DNA of 64,000 nucleotides, from NCBI RefSeq assembly GCF_037975245.1, contig NC_092572.1, positions 33,515,989 through 33,579,988 of the forward strand. The letters run 5' to 3'. Below, one piece after another: positions 1 to 11,713 of the stretch. A program made the position numbers and the translations under genes. This DNA comes from Apostichopus japonicus (taxonomy: Eukaryota; Echinodermata; Holothuroidea; Aspidochirotida; Stichopodidae). The notes beneath the pieces were generated by a model. The model was given only the letters and a program-made list of their open reading frames with translations, did not search any database and was not told the DNA's origin. The number at the start of each line of letters is the position of its first letter. The first letter of the stretch is position 1.

Positions 1-625
1 GCTGATGTGTGCTAATACAATGCATGGTTCATTCATATTTATAATGAGCCCTGGCTAGCATATTTTGGTAACAACAATTTGTACACATAACTTCAGGGGA
101 TGCTTCATGATTACATACTTGGGGTGATCCCTGTTAATCAATGAGCAGCAGCAAGGAACTATGGAATGTTTACGTTCTGGTTCTAGATATGCACTCAACC
201 AAGTAAATGAAGCCTGTTGTGTTTTTATTTGTATTTCTCTAATTCCCAACATGTATATTGACCCCAACCCCCACCGAGTGACTTGTTACTGAGAATGACA
301 CATCAGCACATGAGTAGACACTGAACTGGTACCAATCAATTTCTGTACTAAGAAAATAAGACAACAAAACAGAAATGCAATACATAGGACTAAAAGGAAC
401 TATGAAAGCAATATTTCAAGTTGATATACTTTAGTTGATATACAAATTTTCTGCATCTTTAGGTTCATTCTTGTAGCTCTTTGTATCGCTAGAATATGAC
501 ATTTGTGAGGTATTTTTGTGTAAATACAGGCTGCTTACAGCTGAGTTTATGACGATGAAATTGAAATTTAGCTGGAATCTTCCTTTTTTTCTTTTTATAC
601 AATATTTAACTCCCTTTTTCTACAG
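1..625. other. intron or intergenic DNA, nothing recognised
   Basis: AT-rich sequence upstream of the exon that begins at 626. Its last part is a good 3' splice-site tract (T-rich run ending TACAG at 621-625), so at least the right end is intronic. I see no repeat, RNA gene or convincing exon in the remainder. Confidence 0.5.
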
Positions 626-790
626 AGGAAATATACCGTTTCTATCTAAAAGTGGAAACATTCAGAAAATATATCAGATTTCAAGGGATAAATCTCTAAG
701 AAGATTTTAACGAGGAGAGCTTTTGAAGAATATTTGACATCGCAGTGGTACCGCCATTCCAGGGAAGAATCAAGAGTTCAGCCAGTCAAA
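626..790 (+). CDS. penultimate coding exon of an unrecognised gene (RGS-like helical segment?), apparent frameshift
   Basis: The exon is flanked by a strong acceptor (T-rich tract, TACAG at 621-625) and a consensus donor GTAAGT at 791. Translation starts in one frame with about 23 codons rich in aromatic and basic residues (EEIYRFYLKVETFRKY...), then meets TAA at 697-699. From 698 the next frame is open through 31 codons to the donor and contains RRAFEEYLTSQW. The two parts read as one amphipathic helical segment if a single base near 697 is extra. The spacing of aromatic, acidic and FEEYL motifs reminds me of RGS-domain helices, but this is only a resemblance. The exon ends in phase 0, matching the exon at 2031. 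Either this gene copy is damaged or the assembly has a one-base error. Confidence 0.5.
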
Positions 791-2030
791 GTAAGTTACA
801 ATCAGTCAAGTGAATTAATCAGCCATATCTTGATTGAGGGACAAGACATTGAAATGACTTTTTGCAATTAACCAAATATGTAACAGTGGAGCATTTTTTT
901 AATTTTCATATAGGTTTTACATTGTTTGTGACCTCAATATCCATTTAAATGTGGGAATAAGTTTATAACTTCGTTTTCTCTTGGACTTACGTTGCAACCT
1001 TTTCTATTTACTTTGTATTAAGTTAGCAGTCTGGATTTGATTGGTGTTTTTATACCAGTTAGTATATCTGATATCAATCGCAAGTCAGATAGTGAGAAAT
1101 AGCAAATAAACAGTAAAAATTGATTGATTGGGTGTGTAGAAATGTGATCCAGGTTGACCTTCTGGTAGGTTAAAAATGTTATGGAAAAGTGATATTATTA
1201 TAAAAATATAGATAAACTTGAATAAGGGTAGGCAAAACAGATAGTAACTTTTGTTTGACAGATAAATAAGCACAACCTGGAAAAGTAAACAGGAGACCAT
1301 GTCCTTGAAAGATTATACAGGTTGGCTATCCCAGACTTGGCACCACCCTCCACAGAGAACAGCCATCCAAACTAGAGCCCACCTAGTGACTGTCGTCTCC
1401 ACAGAGGGGTTAAACTCGAAAAAACTCCAGCCACCAAAGACCCTAAACTAGTGGACCTCCCTGGATTGTATTGATCATCTTCTCTGCATCAGACAGTCTG
1501 CAATGACAAAATCAGTATATAATTATCAAGTTAGAAATCAGGATAAAGAAATAGACTTGGTAATCTGTATATACGTAACATATATAGGTCATTTGCTGAA
1601 CTAACATCCCTTCCAGGGCAGTTCGATAAATAAGTTGGAAAATCCATCATTGGAATGATGGTTTTATACTTTCTATTCCTTGTTCCAATATTAATACAAT
1701 AGTGGAAATGGTTTAATATCATTGGAATTGGCTGCAATAGCTGTACTAAATAACCAACCTCAGATAAAAAGGATCGTTTTCTTTGCAGTGAAGCTCTGAT
1801 GATGGACCAACCATGATCATTGTTATTATAAGTGTGTAGTTTAATCTTACAAATTAAATGTGTTTATCTTAGCCTATCTTAACAAATGTTTTACTTTGTA
1901 CTAGATGTATAATTCAACATAGAAATGAATAATCACTAAATAAAAACTGAAACCAAACTGACAAGAAACTGTGAAATTAATCGATTTGAAATAAATGACT
2001 TTTTTAAAACTGGTTTCTTCTTTTCCATAG

Positions 2031-2141
2031 ACAGCTTTGAATTCGAGACAATCAGGAGAGCAACGTGTCAACTTGAAGGCCAGACCATCCAACAGACCAG
2101 ACCTATCATTTCTAAAGTTTTGCTCCAATGATGCTCGTTAA
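2031..2141 (+). CDS. terminal coding exon of the gene at 626-790
   Basis: The acceptor is a textbook pyrimidine tract ending CCATAG at 2025-2030. In phase 0, the phase left by the previous exon, the sequence is open for 36 codons and ends with TAA at 2139-2141. The peptide is basic and polar, with segments such as SRQSGEQRVNLKARPSNRP, and looks like an unstructured C-terminal tail. Candidate poly(A) signals AATAAA lie at 3204-3209 and 3439-3444, implying a 3' UTR of about 1.1-1.3 kb. The 1.24-kb intron between the exons includes a GC-richer block at about 1300-1500 that I cannot assign. Confidence 0.5.
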   Translation, partial: TALNSRQSGEQRVNLKARPSNRPDLSFLKFCSNDAR

Positions 2142-5100
2142 GAGATTGAGACAAGTATGACATCAGAATTGTTAGTCACGGACTCGGTGATCTATCACAG
2201 TACTGAAAATTAACTTAATATCCAAAGTTGTTGTAACTTTGAGGTCAATAGATATACGGTTCGCTAAAAGCTATCTTTATCAAGCTTTGAAGAAGATGTA
2301 CACTGTTGTAGCAAAGACACAGACTCTATATCTAAAGGAAAGTACTTCAAGCGTTCATCCTGTCACCAATACAATTATGCCTGAGAAATAATCCAAGTGG
2401 TGCAATGTGTACTAACCTAGCTGGGGGCACCAACTTTGGTACAACATCTGTGGCACTAGAGTACTGCTACTTTAAAGGAACCAGCTCTGCTATTTTGACC
2501 AAAAGTTATTATCAGCAGACAGGTCTAAGACCTACTCTACCTGCAAGCTACAACCTTGAGTATGATGTTATGTGAAAACAAAGTTGATTAAGTACCACAT
2601 GCCATTGGTTCGCTCAACCAGATCTTTCTTCCCGAGCTCCCTTAAACAGCACTCAAGGATTATCACAGTGTTTTATCATAATGATTTACTCTGTCAATCA
2701 CAATTGACAGAAATAATTTCCTGCTGGATGATAAGGTCAAGGTTTATTTCAGTGTATGGTAATATTGTATTTGTATATGGGTGAAGTATATTTGGACATG
2801 TTACTTTATTTGATAACTGTTTGGAGTTTACAACAAAAGCAATACTTTAGAAGTAGTCTTCCAGTCACAATAGGTTTTGTATGATAAAACGTTTGCCTTG
2901 TTTCAGTAATGAGTGGGAAATGGGGCCAAAGGTCATTTCAGTTCAAAGCAGAGTTGTGTTTTTTTTCTAATGGTATGAATACGGAAGTTGCTTACATATT
3001 TTGGAAATGGACATAAGTAGGACAATCAGCGATATGTAATGTTGGCTTATTCCTTGCTACACACTCAACAACATTGAATGTTGTATTTCATGGTATATTA
3101 ACTATGAACCATAATAGAAGGTGAAAGTCACTTTGCAAAAGTCAACTTAACTGCATTGCAATATCGCTGATGATATAGTAGAAATCAATGGTTCCTTGAT
3201 GTCAATAAAACAGCACAATCTGGCGTGGTCTTGTAGGCTAAAGCATGTGTCTAATTACCCCATCTAAACCACTCAACTGCATGTTTGACATTTCTGTGTA
3301 ATGAGGTTTTCTAAGCTTTTCTAAAGATTTCCCGACTGTTTTATCTTGATAATAGCAATGCTACTTTCTGGTTAAAGTCTTGGTTGTAATTTATGTAACT
3401 TTATAACTTTATATGTGGTCATATAATCAGGTTAACAAAATAAACAAATGGAATAGAGAAATAGGCCTCTGAATCATGTACAGTGGTTTGAGAACTACTT
3501 GTAAGTAAACCCATCCTAGTAAGAGCTCTCTTGCATTTTATGAGGTTTATGTCCTCCGAAGTCAATGTAACTCAAGGTTGTGTCCATTATATAGTAAAGC
3601 GTGAATGAACTTCGTACATTGTATGTTGATCTACTTTAGTATGTGAAAACTCTTGCATTTTCTGGTAAAACTTCATTTGACGCACATAGAAGTGAAAGTG
3701 TGAAATATCGTGTACATTGTTACATATTTAGTATATAGATCCACCTTAATGAATAAGAGGACTTTATTGCTTTGTGTATATGAATGGTCTTTTTCAGTCG
3801 TCAGAGTTCAGTCTGAAAACCCTGCAAACCTAATAACAACAGACGATATAACTTGAATGACCATACGTATGACGGTACGTTGTAGATCCACCGTCTTGAG
3901 TTGTGTTGTAATTGCAGGTCAAGGGTCATTTCAGTCAGCAGAGGTCAACAAGTGAAAGTCTTTTAATTAATAACTGATATCGTAAGTAATCCATGTCTAC
4001 CATACGCTATATGTAGCGCTTATTGTAACTACAATAAATCCTGAAGTGAAGGTGATATGTTGTCTTTAAATCCATCATCAACTCTACAAGATATTTTCGA
4101 TGTTCATTCTTATTTGCATAAACCTCGGATGCATTACAACCGTAATGGTTCAGTACAAGAACGGTTATCGTTTTTGCTTTTTGTTGGTTTGTTGGTCAGA
4201 TATTTGATCTGAGAATGGAGATGAAATTCCCTCAAACTTTAGGATAGCTCCAAAGGTAAAAGTTGGATGAACGTCATTGCTTGAGATGTAATTTCACAAG
4301 AACCTGAAGTGGAAAATCCAACCTCCTGCAGATCGTGTTTGAATAAAATATGACTTAAAGAAATACAAAATCGGTTTTACTTTTTTGTTGCGTACTAAAG
4401 ATTTATTGTATAATACAGTATTTGCCCCCCCCCCCCTACAAACAATATGCAATAGACATATAACAATAATTAGTCTCATTTTGAGCAACAAAGGACGGTG
4501 ATGGGGGGGGGGGGGTTGGGGGTGACTGTATCAATCAATTATACAAGAACCAAATGTGGAAAAGATAGGGGTGTGGTCAATGTTTGACCGTCTTCTTTCT
4601 TCTACGTCCGTCATCCCCTCCATAGCTCTCATCATGCCATCCATACTGGTCCCCTCCCTTCAGTATCATCGTCCCCTTCAAATACAGGTTATCGTGACTA
4701 TAGGTATAAGCAGGAAGTTGTTATGGAAAGCTGCCCAACAAAACCCCAAAACGGTATTATAATGGAGGTGTGTAGGCAAGGCTATATGAACACATGTTTC
4801 GTTACACATCATATGAGAACGCTGAACTGACCTCACTAGAATACGTCACGCAATTTGATTAACGGGATAATGTACTACAAATTTGAAATGTTCATTTTAA
4901 TACAAACAAAATGAGAATATATGAATAAATCCATTCCCATTCCTCTTAGTTGTATTTTGTTACCTATTGGAATCAAAAGGGCCTACACGTATCCGTGTAA
5001 AGAAACCCACTGAAGTTTTTTTTTCATAATTATGCATATCCTAAACGCAAATACCATAAACAGTTTATTAACGTATATGATCCAGGGGATAAAGGAATTA

Positions 5101-7157
5101 AAGGGATTTGGTCATGTTTATTAGAACTACATACTTTAGGGAGTAACCAGTGTGTGACCGTAATGTGGTAACCACGAGGTCACTGGTTTGAAACTCATTC
5201 TAGCCCAAATTTGAAAATCATACTCTTTAATTTCTGTTCAAGATTTAATACGTTTACATCGTGTCACACCTATATATCTTTTAAGTGGATGTCAATTTTA
5301 ACTGTCAAATGTCGCATTCAGATTGTCACATTATTGACGTAGAACAAACTGCACACGTCTACAAACCAGCCGTATATCATAAACAGCCAATGAAGGATGC
5401 ATGAGGTATACACTTCGACATTTTGAAGTATCCTGACCGATCTAGAAAATATTGCCGCATTTTGTAATAATGTCACGCAGTTTATATCATGCCGTTCCAG
5501 GCGTTCCTACAAACTTTTGGCTAGAAAGTGACATTATAGGAAATCCTTAAAACCCAATAATGTGGACTAGATTGTTGACGAGGGCAAGAGCCTTACCACG
5601 AAGAACATTATTTTCGCAGGCGCCCAACAAGCGATCTGATCGGTCCCCCCCCCCCTCTCCCCCAACTCCCTTACTTTGATATGGATTTTCACAATACTGA
5701 CCCGAATATAACTATCGCAAAACTTAACTTAATATTATTGTGGATTGAAGATTTCCCAATAGGATAACATTTTAAAATAAGTAATTTTATACAAGTTAAC
5801 ACATTTTAAAATTGTAACATTAAAATAACTCTATTAATACGTACTTTTTAAGGTATTTGGCTTTCTTAACAGTAGCTATGTACAGAATGTACATTAATCT
5901 ATATACAAATAGCAGTTTTAATAAATATACTTCTTTCATTATATGGAAATCTCTCTTCATGCTATCAATTTCGAATCGATGTTGTTGATATCAAACTCGA
6001 TTATGTGTTGATACTTTCAAATCCTCATCTGTGTCGATGTTATCAAACTCCAATATATATATATTAATGAAATTATTGTTCGTGAATATCATTTTCTATA
6101 TAATATAAACGCGAGTTCTTGTTCTTGCTATCATACGCGGATCTCTGTTGATGCTATCAAACGTAAACCTCCATTGTACCTTACAAGAACCTATGATGCT
6201 ACTGGACACCAAGCTCTGTTAATAAGTAGCCCGAGCATATCGTAACACATCGTAACACTAATCTGTACCGATCCTATTGCACCAGGCGAATCTCTATTTT
6301 TCGTACAGTACACGCGAAGCTTTGTTGATCATATCGTTATTCGTTGATCCAATATTACGCTATTCTTTGTTAATCATATAGAGACGCGAATTTCCATTGA
6401 TTTTAATGTACACAAATTTATGTTGAACCTTTCGCAATATTTCGTTGAAAACCAACTGTCAAATATGTCCTGGTTCCACGGTTTCTGCTATATGAATATC
6501 TGGCAACGAGTAAACTGCTCAAGTTGCTCACATAGGGTGTCAGTAAATGTAAATATTTACTGAAAACAAATTTTAAGATACGAATTTTCAGACCTAACTT
6601 AAACACTTCGCTTGACCGCATTCAATGCTTCATATACACTAGGAATAGTACATAATTATAGAATATTCATTTTATATTGATATTGTTCACCAACTGTACA
6701 ATTACGCGTGACGAATAGTGTAAAGTAAGTAGGCCTGACGTTTCGGTCCTAGCAGGATCTTCTCCGTTTCCCCTCCCCACCACCCCCCCCCCCCGTCGCC
6801 CGTCTGCTCGTGGCTCCCTCCAACTTTTTTCTCAACACTTATCTGTCTTTGTCATTCTCTTGTTAAGAGATACTTTGTTTCTCTACAGTTTATCCCCTAC
6901 ATATACCTCTTCGCTTCCCCCGGCCTATTGGTTTCATTCTTCTCTCCATCCATTGTCTACTGATCCTCTTACATCTATCTTTTTTTGTTTTCACCCTGCT
7001 AATTAACCTGTCTGTATTCTTTGAGTGTATTTGCCCCTCCTGTTACCGTTACTTGTTATTCAGCCTCATTCACTTGTATCACATGACCATTTTCATCCGC
7101 CTCCTAAGATTCTGGAAATCTGGATAAATTGGAAATGCGCATACTCTCCGTCTGTAT
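2142..7157. other. probable 3' UTR then intergenic DNA
   Basis: The first 1.1-1.3 kb is the probable 3' UTR of the upstream + strand gene. A short open stretch at 2406-2576 (57 codons from an ATG) lies there but has no independent support. The rest is AT-rich with poly-C and poly-G runs near 4427, 4504, 5647 and 6784. I see no gene. Confidence 0.4.
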
Positions 7158-7280
7158 ACTTTGTGTTGTTTTTGCTACAATGTGTTGGTAGCAAACTTGG
7201 CCGTGAAAGGAGAGATAAGGACCTTGAAACATTATGATACTTTTTTTCACAAAAATCACGCCAGGAAAGATGAGAGTAGG
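7158..7280 (+). repeat. dispersed repeat, copy A
   Basis: About 120 bp matching 48150-48270 in the same orientation with scattered substitutions; both contain GCTACAAT, GGTAGCAAACTT and CACGCCAGGAAAGATGAGAG. No coding content is evident, and no termini or TSD could be defined. It may be an internal part of a longer dispersed repeat. Confidence 0.6.
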
Positions 7281-7380
7281 CAGAGAAATTAAAGGTTTGG
7301 AAAAAAAAACAAAAAAACATGACAACTAATTTGTGGGTCACAGTATTGTCTGAATCGGATTAAACGATAACTCTCTAGTG

Positions 7381-7954
7381 CATGGGCGTATCCAGGTGTT
7401 TCTGACCCGGGGGGCGCCAAGTACTATCTAAGCGGAGCGCCACCACCGGTTGGCGCGCAGCGTACAAGAAAATTTTCTGGTTTTGATACCCCCTAGATCA
7501 CCGGAAATGGCACTTCTCAGGCTTAAAAATGACCAACCAGATGTACACTTTTGCCTGAGAATCAAGTATTTCCCAATAGTATTTTTTCCCCATCCATAAC
7601 CTTTTTGAAGATTGTCACCAGTCACAAATCATGTTGGACCTCCTCGCATGTCCTGTGGATCATTGCTTGTGTAGGTGATTCTACGTCGCGGCCCACAATA
7701 CGTGTCAGCCCCACTTTTCAAGGTTTTCCCATCTACACAAGACATTTCGTTGTTTACATTAGCATCCCGCGGTATACTGCGCAACTTTCACGGATCGTAA
7801 GGTACACGATGGCATACGATGTAATAACCGATGCTGGCGTATATGATATTGACATTAACATGTTGAACGCGCGCGGAACGCGCGCAAATTTTTGGTTATT
7901 TTTTTCGGGCAAGTCGTTACAGCCCCAAATCAAATTGGGCTCCTACGCCCATGA
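7381..7954. mobile_element. candidate non-autonomous DNA transposon with CATGGGCGTA termini
   Basis: CATGGGCGTA at the left end is matched by its reverse complement TACGCCCATG at the right end. The termini resemble those of the confirmed hAT elements in this window, and positions about 7423-7520 hold the shared module also found at 8103-8285, 23970-24065, 26335-26440 and 59945-60045. No 8-bp TSD can be seen and there is no transposase, so the limits are provisional. Confidence 0.4.
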
Positions 7955-8053
7955 CTTCACACATAGACAGTTTTGAGGTTGTTCATATTTGAACACCATT
8001 TTAATGCTTATTGATATAAGGTGATATCTGTTGTTTGCTTTTTTAATTCGAGC

Positions 8054-8848
8054 AGGCGCGTAGCGAGGAGTTTGCTAAGTGAGGGACGAAGCCTGTTGGC
8101 AGACTATCTAAGCGTAGCGCCACCGCGTATTGGCGCGAAGCGTACAAGAAAATTTTTGGCCGAGAATGCCTCCCAAATCGCTGGAAATGGCACTACCCAG
8201 GACCATTTGTTGGCGCGAACCGTACAAGCAAATTTTGGCCAAAAATACCTCCCAGATCGCTGGTAATGAAACTTCCCGGCCTTGTATGTTGCATTTAAGC
8301 ATTTTTTATTTTGAAATTACTAAAGATATCATAACAAAATATGCTCAAGGGGAGGTGGGGCAGTCGCCCCCTTCCCGAAATGCGTCATGTTCCCCGACGA
8401 CACGGTCGAGTTCGAGACCAGCCACAGTTGGTTTCATAGCAGGTTTCATATACACATACACGCGTTATGATAGACCTTACATATAGTATATATGTACATA
8501 TACATTATTGAGAGAGGACAAAATGGAAACGTCAAAAATGGAGTTGACGATGCTAGGGGTAGGGTAAAATCCTTGATCAGTCACTGGCTACCCTGTGTAT
8601 ATAATAGGGATCAGCGCTGTAATGACGTCACTGTTTCTCCTTCTCTTCCAGGTGTCTTGGCGTTTTTTTTTTACTCCCTTCTTTTCTCTTTTTCTCTCTT
8701 TCTTCTTTTTCTTTTCCCTTCCTTCCTCTCCTCCTCCTCTGTTTCCCCCTCTTTTTCCCCTGTTTTCTTTTCTTTTTTTCTCTCCCTTTTTTCTTACCGG
8801 GGGGGGGGGGGCGCGCGCCCCCAACACCCCCTGGATACGCGCCTGTAG
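8054..8848. mobile_element. candidate non-autonomous DNA transposon with CAGGCGCGTA termini
   Basis: CAGGCGCGTA at the left is mirrored by TACGCGCCTG near the right end. The left half holds one full and one partial copy of the shared module (about 8103-8205 and 8205-8285). The right half is a long pyrimidine-rich tract (about 8640-8797) followed by a G run and GGGGGCGCGCGCCCCC. No TSD was found and no transposase is present. The open frames over the pyrimidine tract are low-complexity artefacts. Confidence 0.4.
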
Positions 8849-9407
8849 TTAGTTAGTCTTTTAGTATGTCTACCCTGAAGTTTAGTTATGCTACATTGCT
8901 ACTCCAACTGCGATAGGCTGGTCGCTGTATATCATATTGTTAACCTCTATAAGAGCCTATAACGCAGCTGGCTACTCCGAATTAGAAATGTCTCTCGTAA
9001 GAAATATTGACCAACTATGACACTCTTCCGACATTAAAGGTGATTGATCGATGGATTACAATTGATTTCACGATGTCCAATTTTAGAAGAGAGAAATCAG
9101 TCGCCATGAATTAGCAATGTTCTGTTTGCTTCGTGAACGAACTGGTTTTCGCAATTGAGGCCTCGCGTAGAGACTATATGATCCTGCATTTTGAGATAAA
9201 ATGTGAAGTGGTAGAAACGAAAAATATAAGTCATAAAAACGTGAAAGAAATGCCCAAAAGACAGTTAAGTTTTCAGAATTGATAAAATTTCGCAAAACGG
9301 AAAATGGTCGCAAAAACGAGAAAAAAAAACCGAAAGCAAAGATAAAAGTCTGAAAACATGCATACTGCTGGTTACATCATTTGAATGTATTATTTATATT
9401 TTCATAC
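8849..9407. other. intergenic DNA
   Basis: AT-rich sequence beyond the 3' end of the C4-like gene. No gene or repeat recognised. Confidence 0.4.
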
Positions 9408-9413
9408 TTTATT
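9408..9413 (-). terminator. poly(A) signal AATAAA for the C4-like gene
   Basis: AATAAA on the minus strand lies about 110 bases beyond the natural stop codon at 9523-9521 of the C4-like gene. The position fits a short 3' UTR. Confidence 0.55.
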
Positions 9414-9520
9414 TAACTGCGATATTTTTACCAATTATTTTAATATATTCACGAGTTTTTAGAGATTTAAAATAAAACTTATCCAAAGTCACTGTGCTTA
9501 GATATGCAAATACTTTTAGT

Positions 9521-10023
9521 TTACATGGTACACACAGCACACGTCAGTTCATAGCCATCAACATATAAGGACCACGAGGAATGCCCCCGCCGGCCCCACT
9601 TGATAAACATCTAGCCTCCACCAAATTGAGGGAATCCCGCTTAGTATCAGGAGGAATCCCATCGGAGCTAGGTATCACCTGCATCTCTCTATCGACACAA
9701 ATATGCGTTGACCTTTTATGTACTGAATGAACTCTCGCGGACATCAAATAACCTCCGTACTCTCTGGTCCATTCATTTGAAGGGCACACATTCGTGCCAG
9801 GAATGATCAGTTTAGCGAATCTGGCCGTTAGACTGCGCAAGGAACATCATACCATCGTTTAGATTGAAGTTGTGGAAAATTAGTTATCTGATATTCAATG
9901 CCATGAATGAAAGATCTTTCTGACCCTACGCCAGCTACTGGAGAATCGTACACAGGGTTTTGCGGTAGGCAAAGTTGATTTACTCCGCCCCGGAATCCTG
10001 CGCGTTTGTTCCCGCGGCGGAGC
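9521..10023 (-). pseudogene. last exon of a short-chain collagen C4-like gene, three frameshifts
   Basis: This exon encodes the cysteine-rich C-terminal domain seen in proteins annotated as short-chain collagen C4-like: NQLCLPQNPVY, a GIEYQ block, VPCAV, LIIPGTNVCP, WTREYGGYLMS, HICVDRE and a final GPY block. It starts after CCGAG at 10023 in phase 1, as the previous exon requires. Three shifts break it: in the C run at 9988-9991 (a G run on the coding strand, apparently one base short), at about 9826-9832 after VPCAV, and at about 9563-9567 in a TATAT. After the last shift the expected final codons run to TAA at 9523-9521. Each shift is one or two bases, so a decaying gene or long-read indel errors are both possible. 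The domain is known from secreted extracellular-matrix-type proteins; that role here is inferred. Confidence 0.75.
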
Positions 10024-10919
10024 CTCGGTTGAAATATAGAAAGATTTATCATAATGCTGTGCATGCTTTCTTTAGTAGAAAGATTTTTATTTATAATTTT
10101 CTCGAAAATGCGATTAGAAGTATCTATTTAAGAACCTTTTGTAGTAGAAACGTGCCTGAGAGCAGTGTTAGTTGTATACCACCTTGGAGACCACTTTAAT
10201 ACGTTATGAATCGCAACAAAAGACGTCTTTATTTAAGTCAGAAAGGTTATTTGACTTAACAGCGTAGGTGTATCACTACCTTCAACCTCCAACACATCAC
10301 CTATTTTGGTTGTTTTAAATTGATGTTATTTTCGACATGGATACATTTTCGCAACTGTAAACGGGGATAAAGGTAGTTAGAATATTGTCTTTGTGTAATC
10401 TTGCAAACTATTAAAACAAAAATCATGGGCTATTGCAGAAACTCAAACATCGTTTTTTTTCTACTTTTAAATGAATAGATTTCCTCACGTACGGACAACA
10501 TGCAGTATAACTTATTAGATATGCTTCCCGGACGTCCCCCTTTTTTTACAAACAGGCAAAATCCTCTTTATTAAAATCTTAACTGTGATCGGTTGAAAAT
10601 TCGTATCAATACTTTTCACATATCTCACGCTGAAAAGGTTTTAATTCCATCTCAAAAAGTTTTAAGAAATAGTTGAAAACTACTTGCCTTGTGGAATATA
10701 TACATACATGGTATTTCGGGTATATTGTTTTATCATTAACAATTCTATAAAAATTTAAATTAATCTCATCTATTTGTCGGTAATAATTACTGGTGGATTC
10801 TTTTTTTCTTTCAAAAATCATTTTAAACTAATAGCATAAAACAATGCGATCATAATAGTTTGCTTTTTCAAAAAGAAATTTTTGTTAAAACATTTGTTTG
10901 TAATTTACATATCAGCTAC

Positions 10920-11033
10920 CTGTATAAACTAACTGTGAAGAGGATGGACAACTATGATGACCCCATCTAACGTAGATGGCTCCACTAGCTGATTCTCCTG
11001 GAGGACTTCGGAGATTAGACTGGTCATCTCCGG
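10920..11033 (-). CDS. exon 3 of the C4-like gene
   Basis: The acceptor is TATTACAG and the donor ACAG|GTAGCT. The exon is 114 bp, phase 1 at both ends, and completes a codon with the A left by exon 2. It encodes the start of the C4-like domain, including SGAIYVRWGHHSCP and SQLVYTG. The 'YVRWG..SCP' followed by 'Y.G' pattern is the hallmark opening of this domain family. It is open throughout in the only compatible frame. Confidence 0.75.
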
Positions 11034-11602
11034 CTGTAATAGCATACACAATAAAACCAGCTTGAAATAGTACGAAGCATGGATCTGAACTAACTTGAAA
11101 TCTTGTTGAGCATCAGTTAAAGGTTAAATGGTGTTCGTACTTCAATACAAATACAGACTTACGAAAGCCTCTTCTTTACGACATAAGTATCATATTTCTA
11201 CACTGTTCGGTAACCTGGATACCAAAGCTACAAATCGAAGTACACACTTCAACTGAAAATAAAACACTATGTGCTATATTCCATTCTTTGGAACTAATTG
11301 TCAACCTACGAAGGAATATAGATCTGCAGGTCTTTACGTGAGCCACTTAAGGTAGAATACGTGTTTAATTGTACAAGCTGCTTTTTCATACATGCGTGTT
11401 TGTGGGACAAGACTAATACAATAACAACGATTTCATATTACATCACAAAAAGGAAATAATCGTTTGCCCCCAAAGATGAAATGTTCACGGATCAAATGGT
11501 AGATTGCTGTAATAGTGTTATTAGTTTAATAACCTAAGGCTTCAGTTCAGTGGCCTGATAAAGGTTATTTTCTATATTTTACTCAAATCTAACAAAACTT
11601 AC

Positions 11603-11713
11603 TGCTTCTGATCTTTACTGACACTTTATGCTCGTCGGTGTCGTCTAATCTACGATTACGAAGATTCCCATGACCTGCTAAGTTTCCCTGTTTGTTTACA
11701 TCAAGGGGTAGTT
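11603..11713 (-). CDS. exon 2 of the C4-like gene
   Basis: A 111-bp exon, phase 1 in and phase 1 out, using acceptor AATGCAG and donor GCA|GTAAGT. A nearby acceptor (ATAG at about 11724) gives the wrong phase for exon 1, which is why I chose 11713. The peptide is polar and basic (LPLDVNKQGNLAGHGNLRNR, then LDDTDEHKV) and links the signal peptide to the C4-like domain. No Gly-X-Y collagen run is present in any exon, so the name reflects the C-terminal domain only. Confidence 0.65.

Noticed and set aside
5140-5210. tRNA-like or tRNA-derived SINE sequence
   Set aside because: GAGGTCACTGGTTTGAAACTC resembles a B box with arm, but no complete cloverleaf, A box or SINE tail could be made out.
7381-8848. 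A single hAT element spanning both candidate elements
   Set aside because: Outer ends CATGGGCGTA and CAGGCGCGTA do not match well and the flanking 8-mers differ; two separate candidates fit better.
8640-8850. Open frames over the pyrimidine tract
   Set aside because: Low-complexity Ser/Phe/Leu or Lys/Arg/Glu sequence caused by CT-rich DNA.
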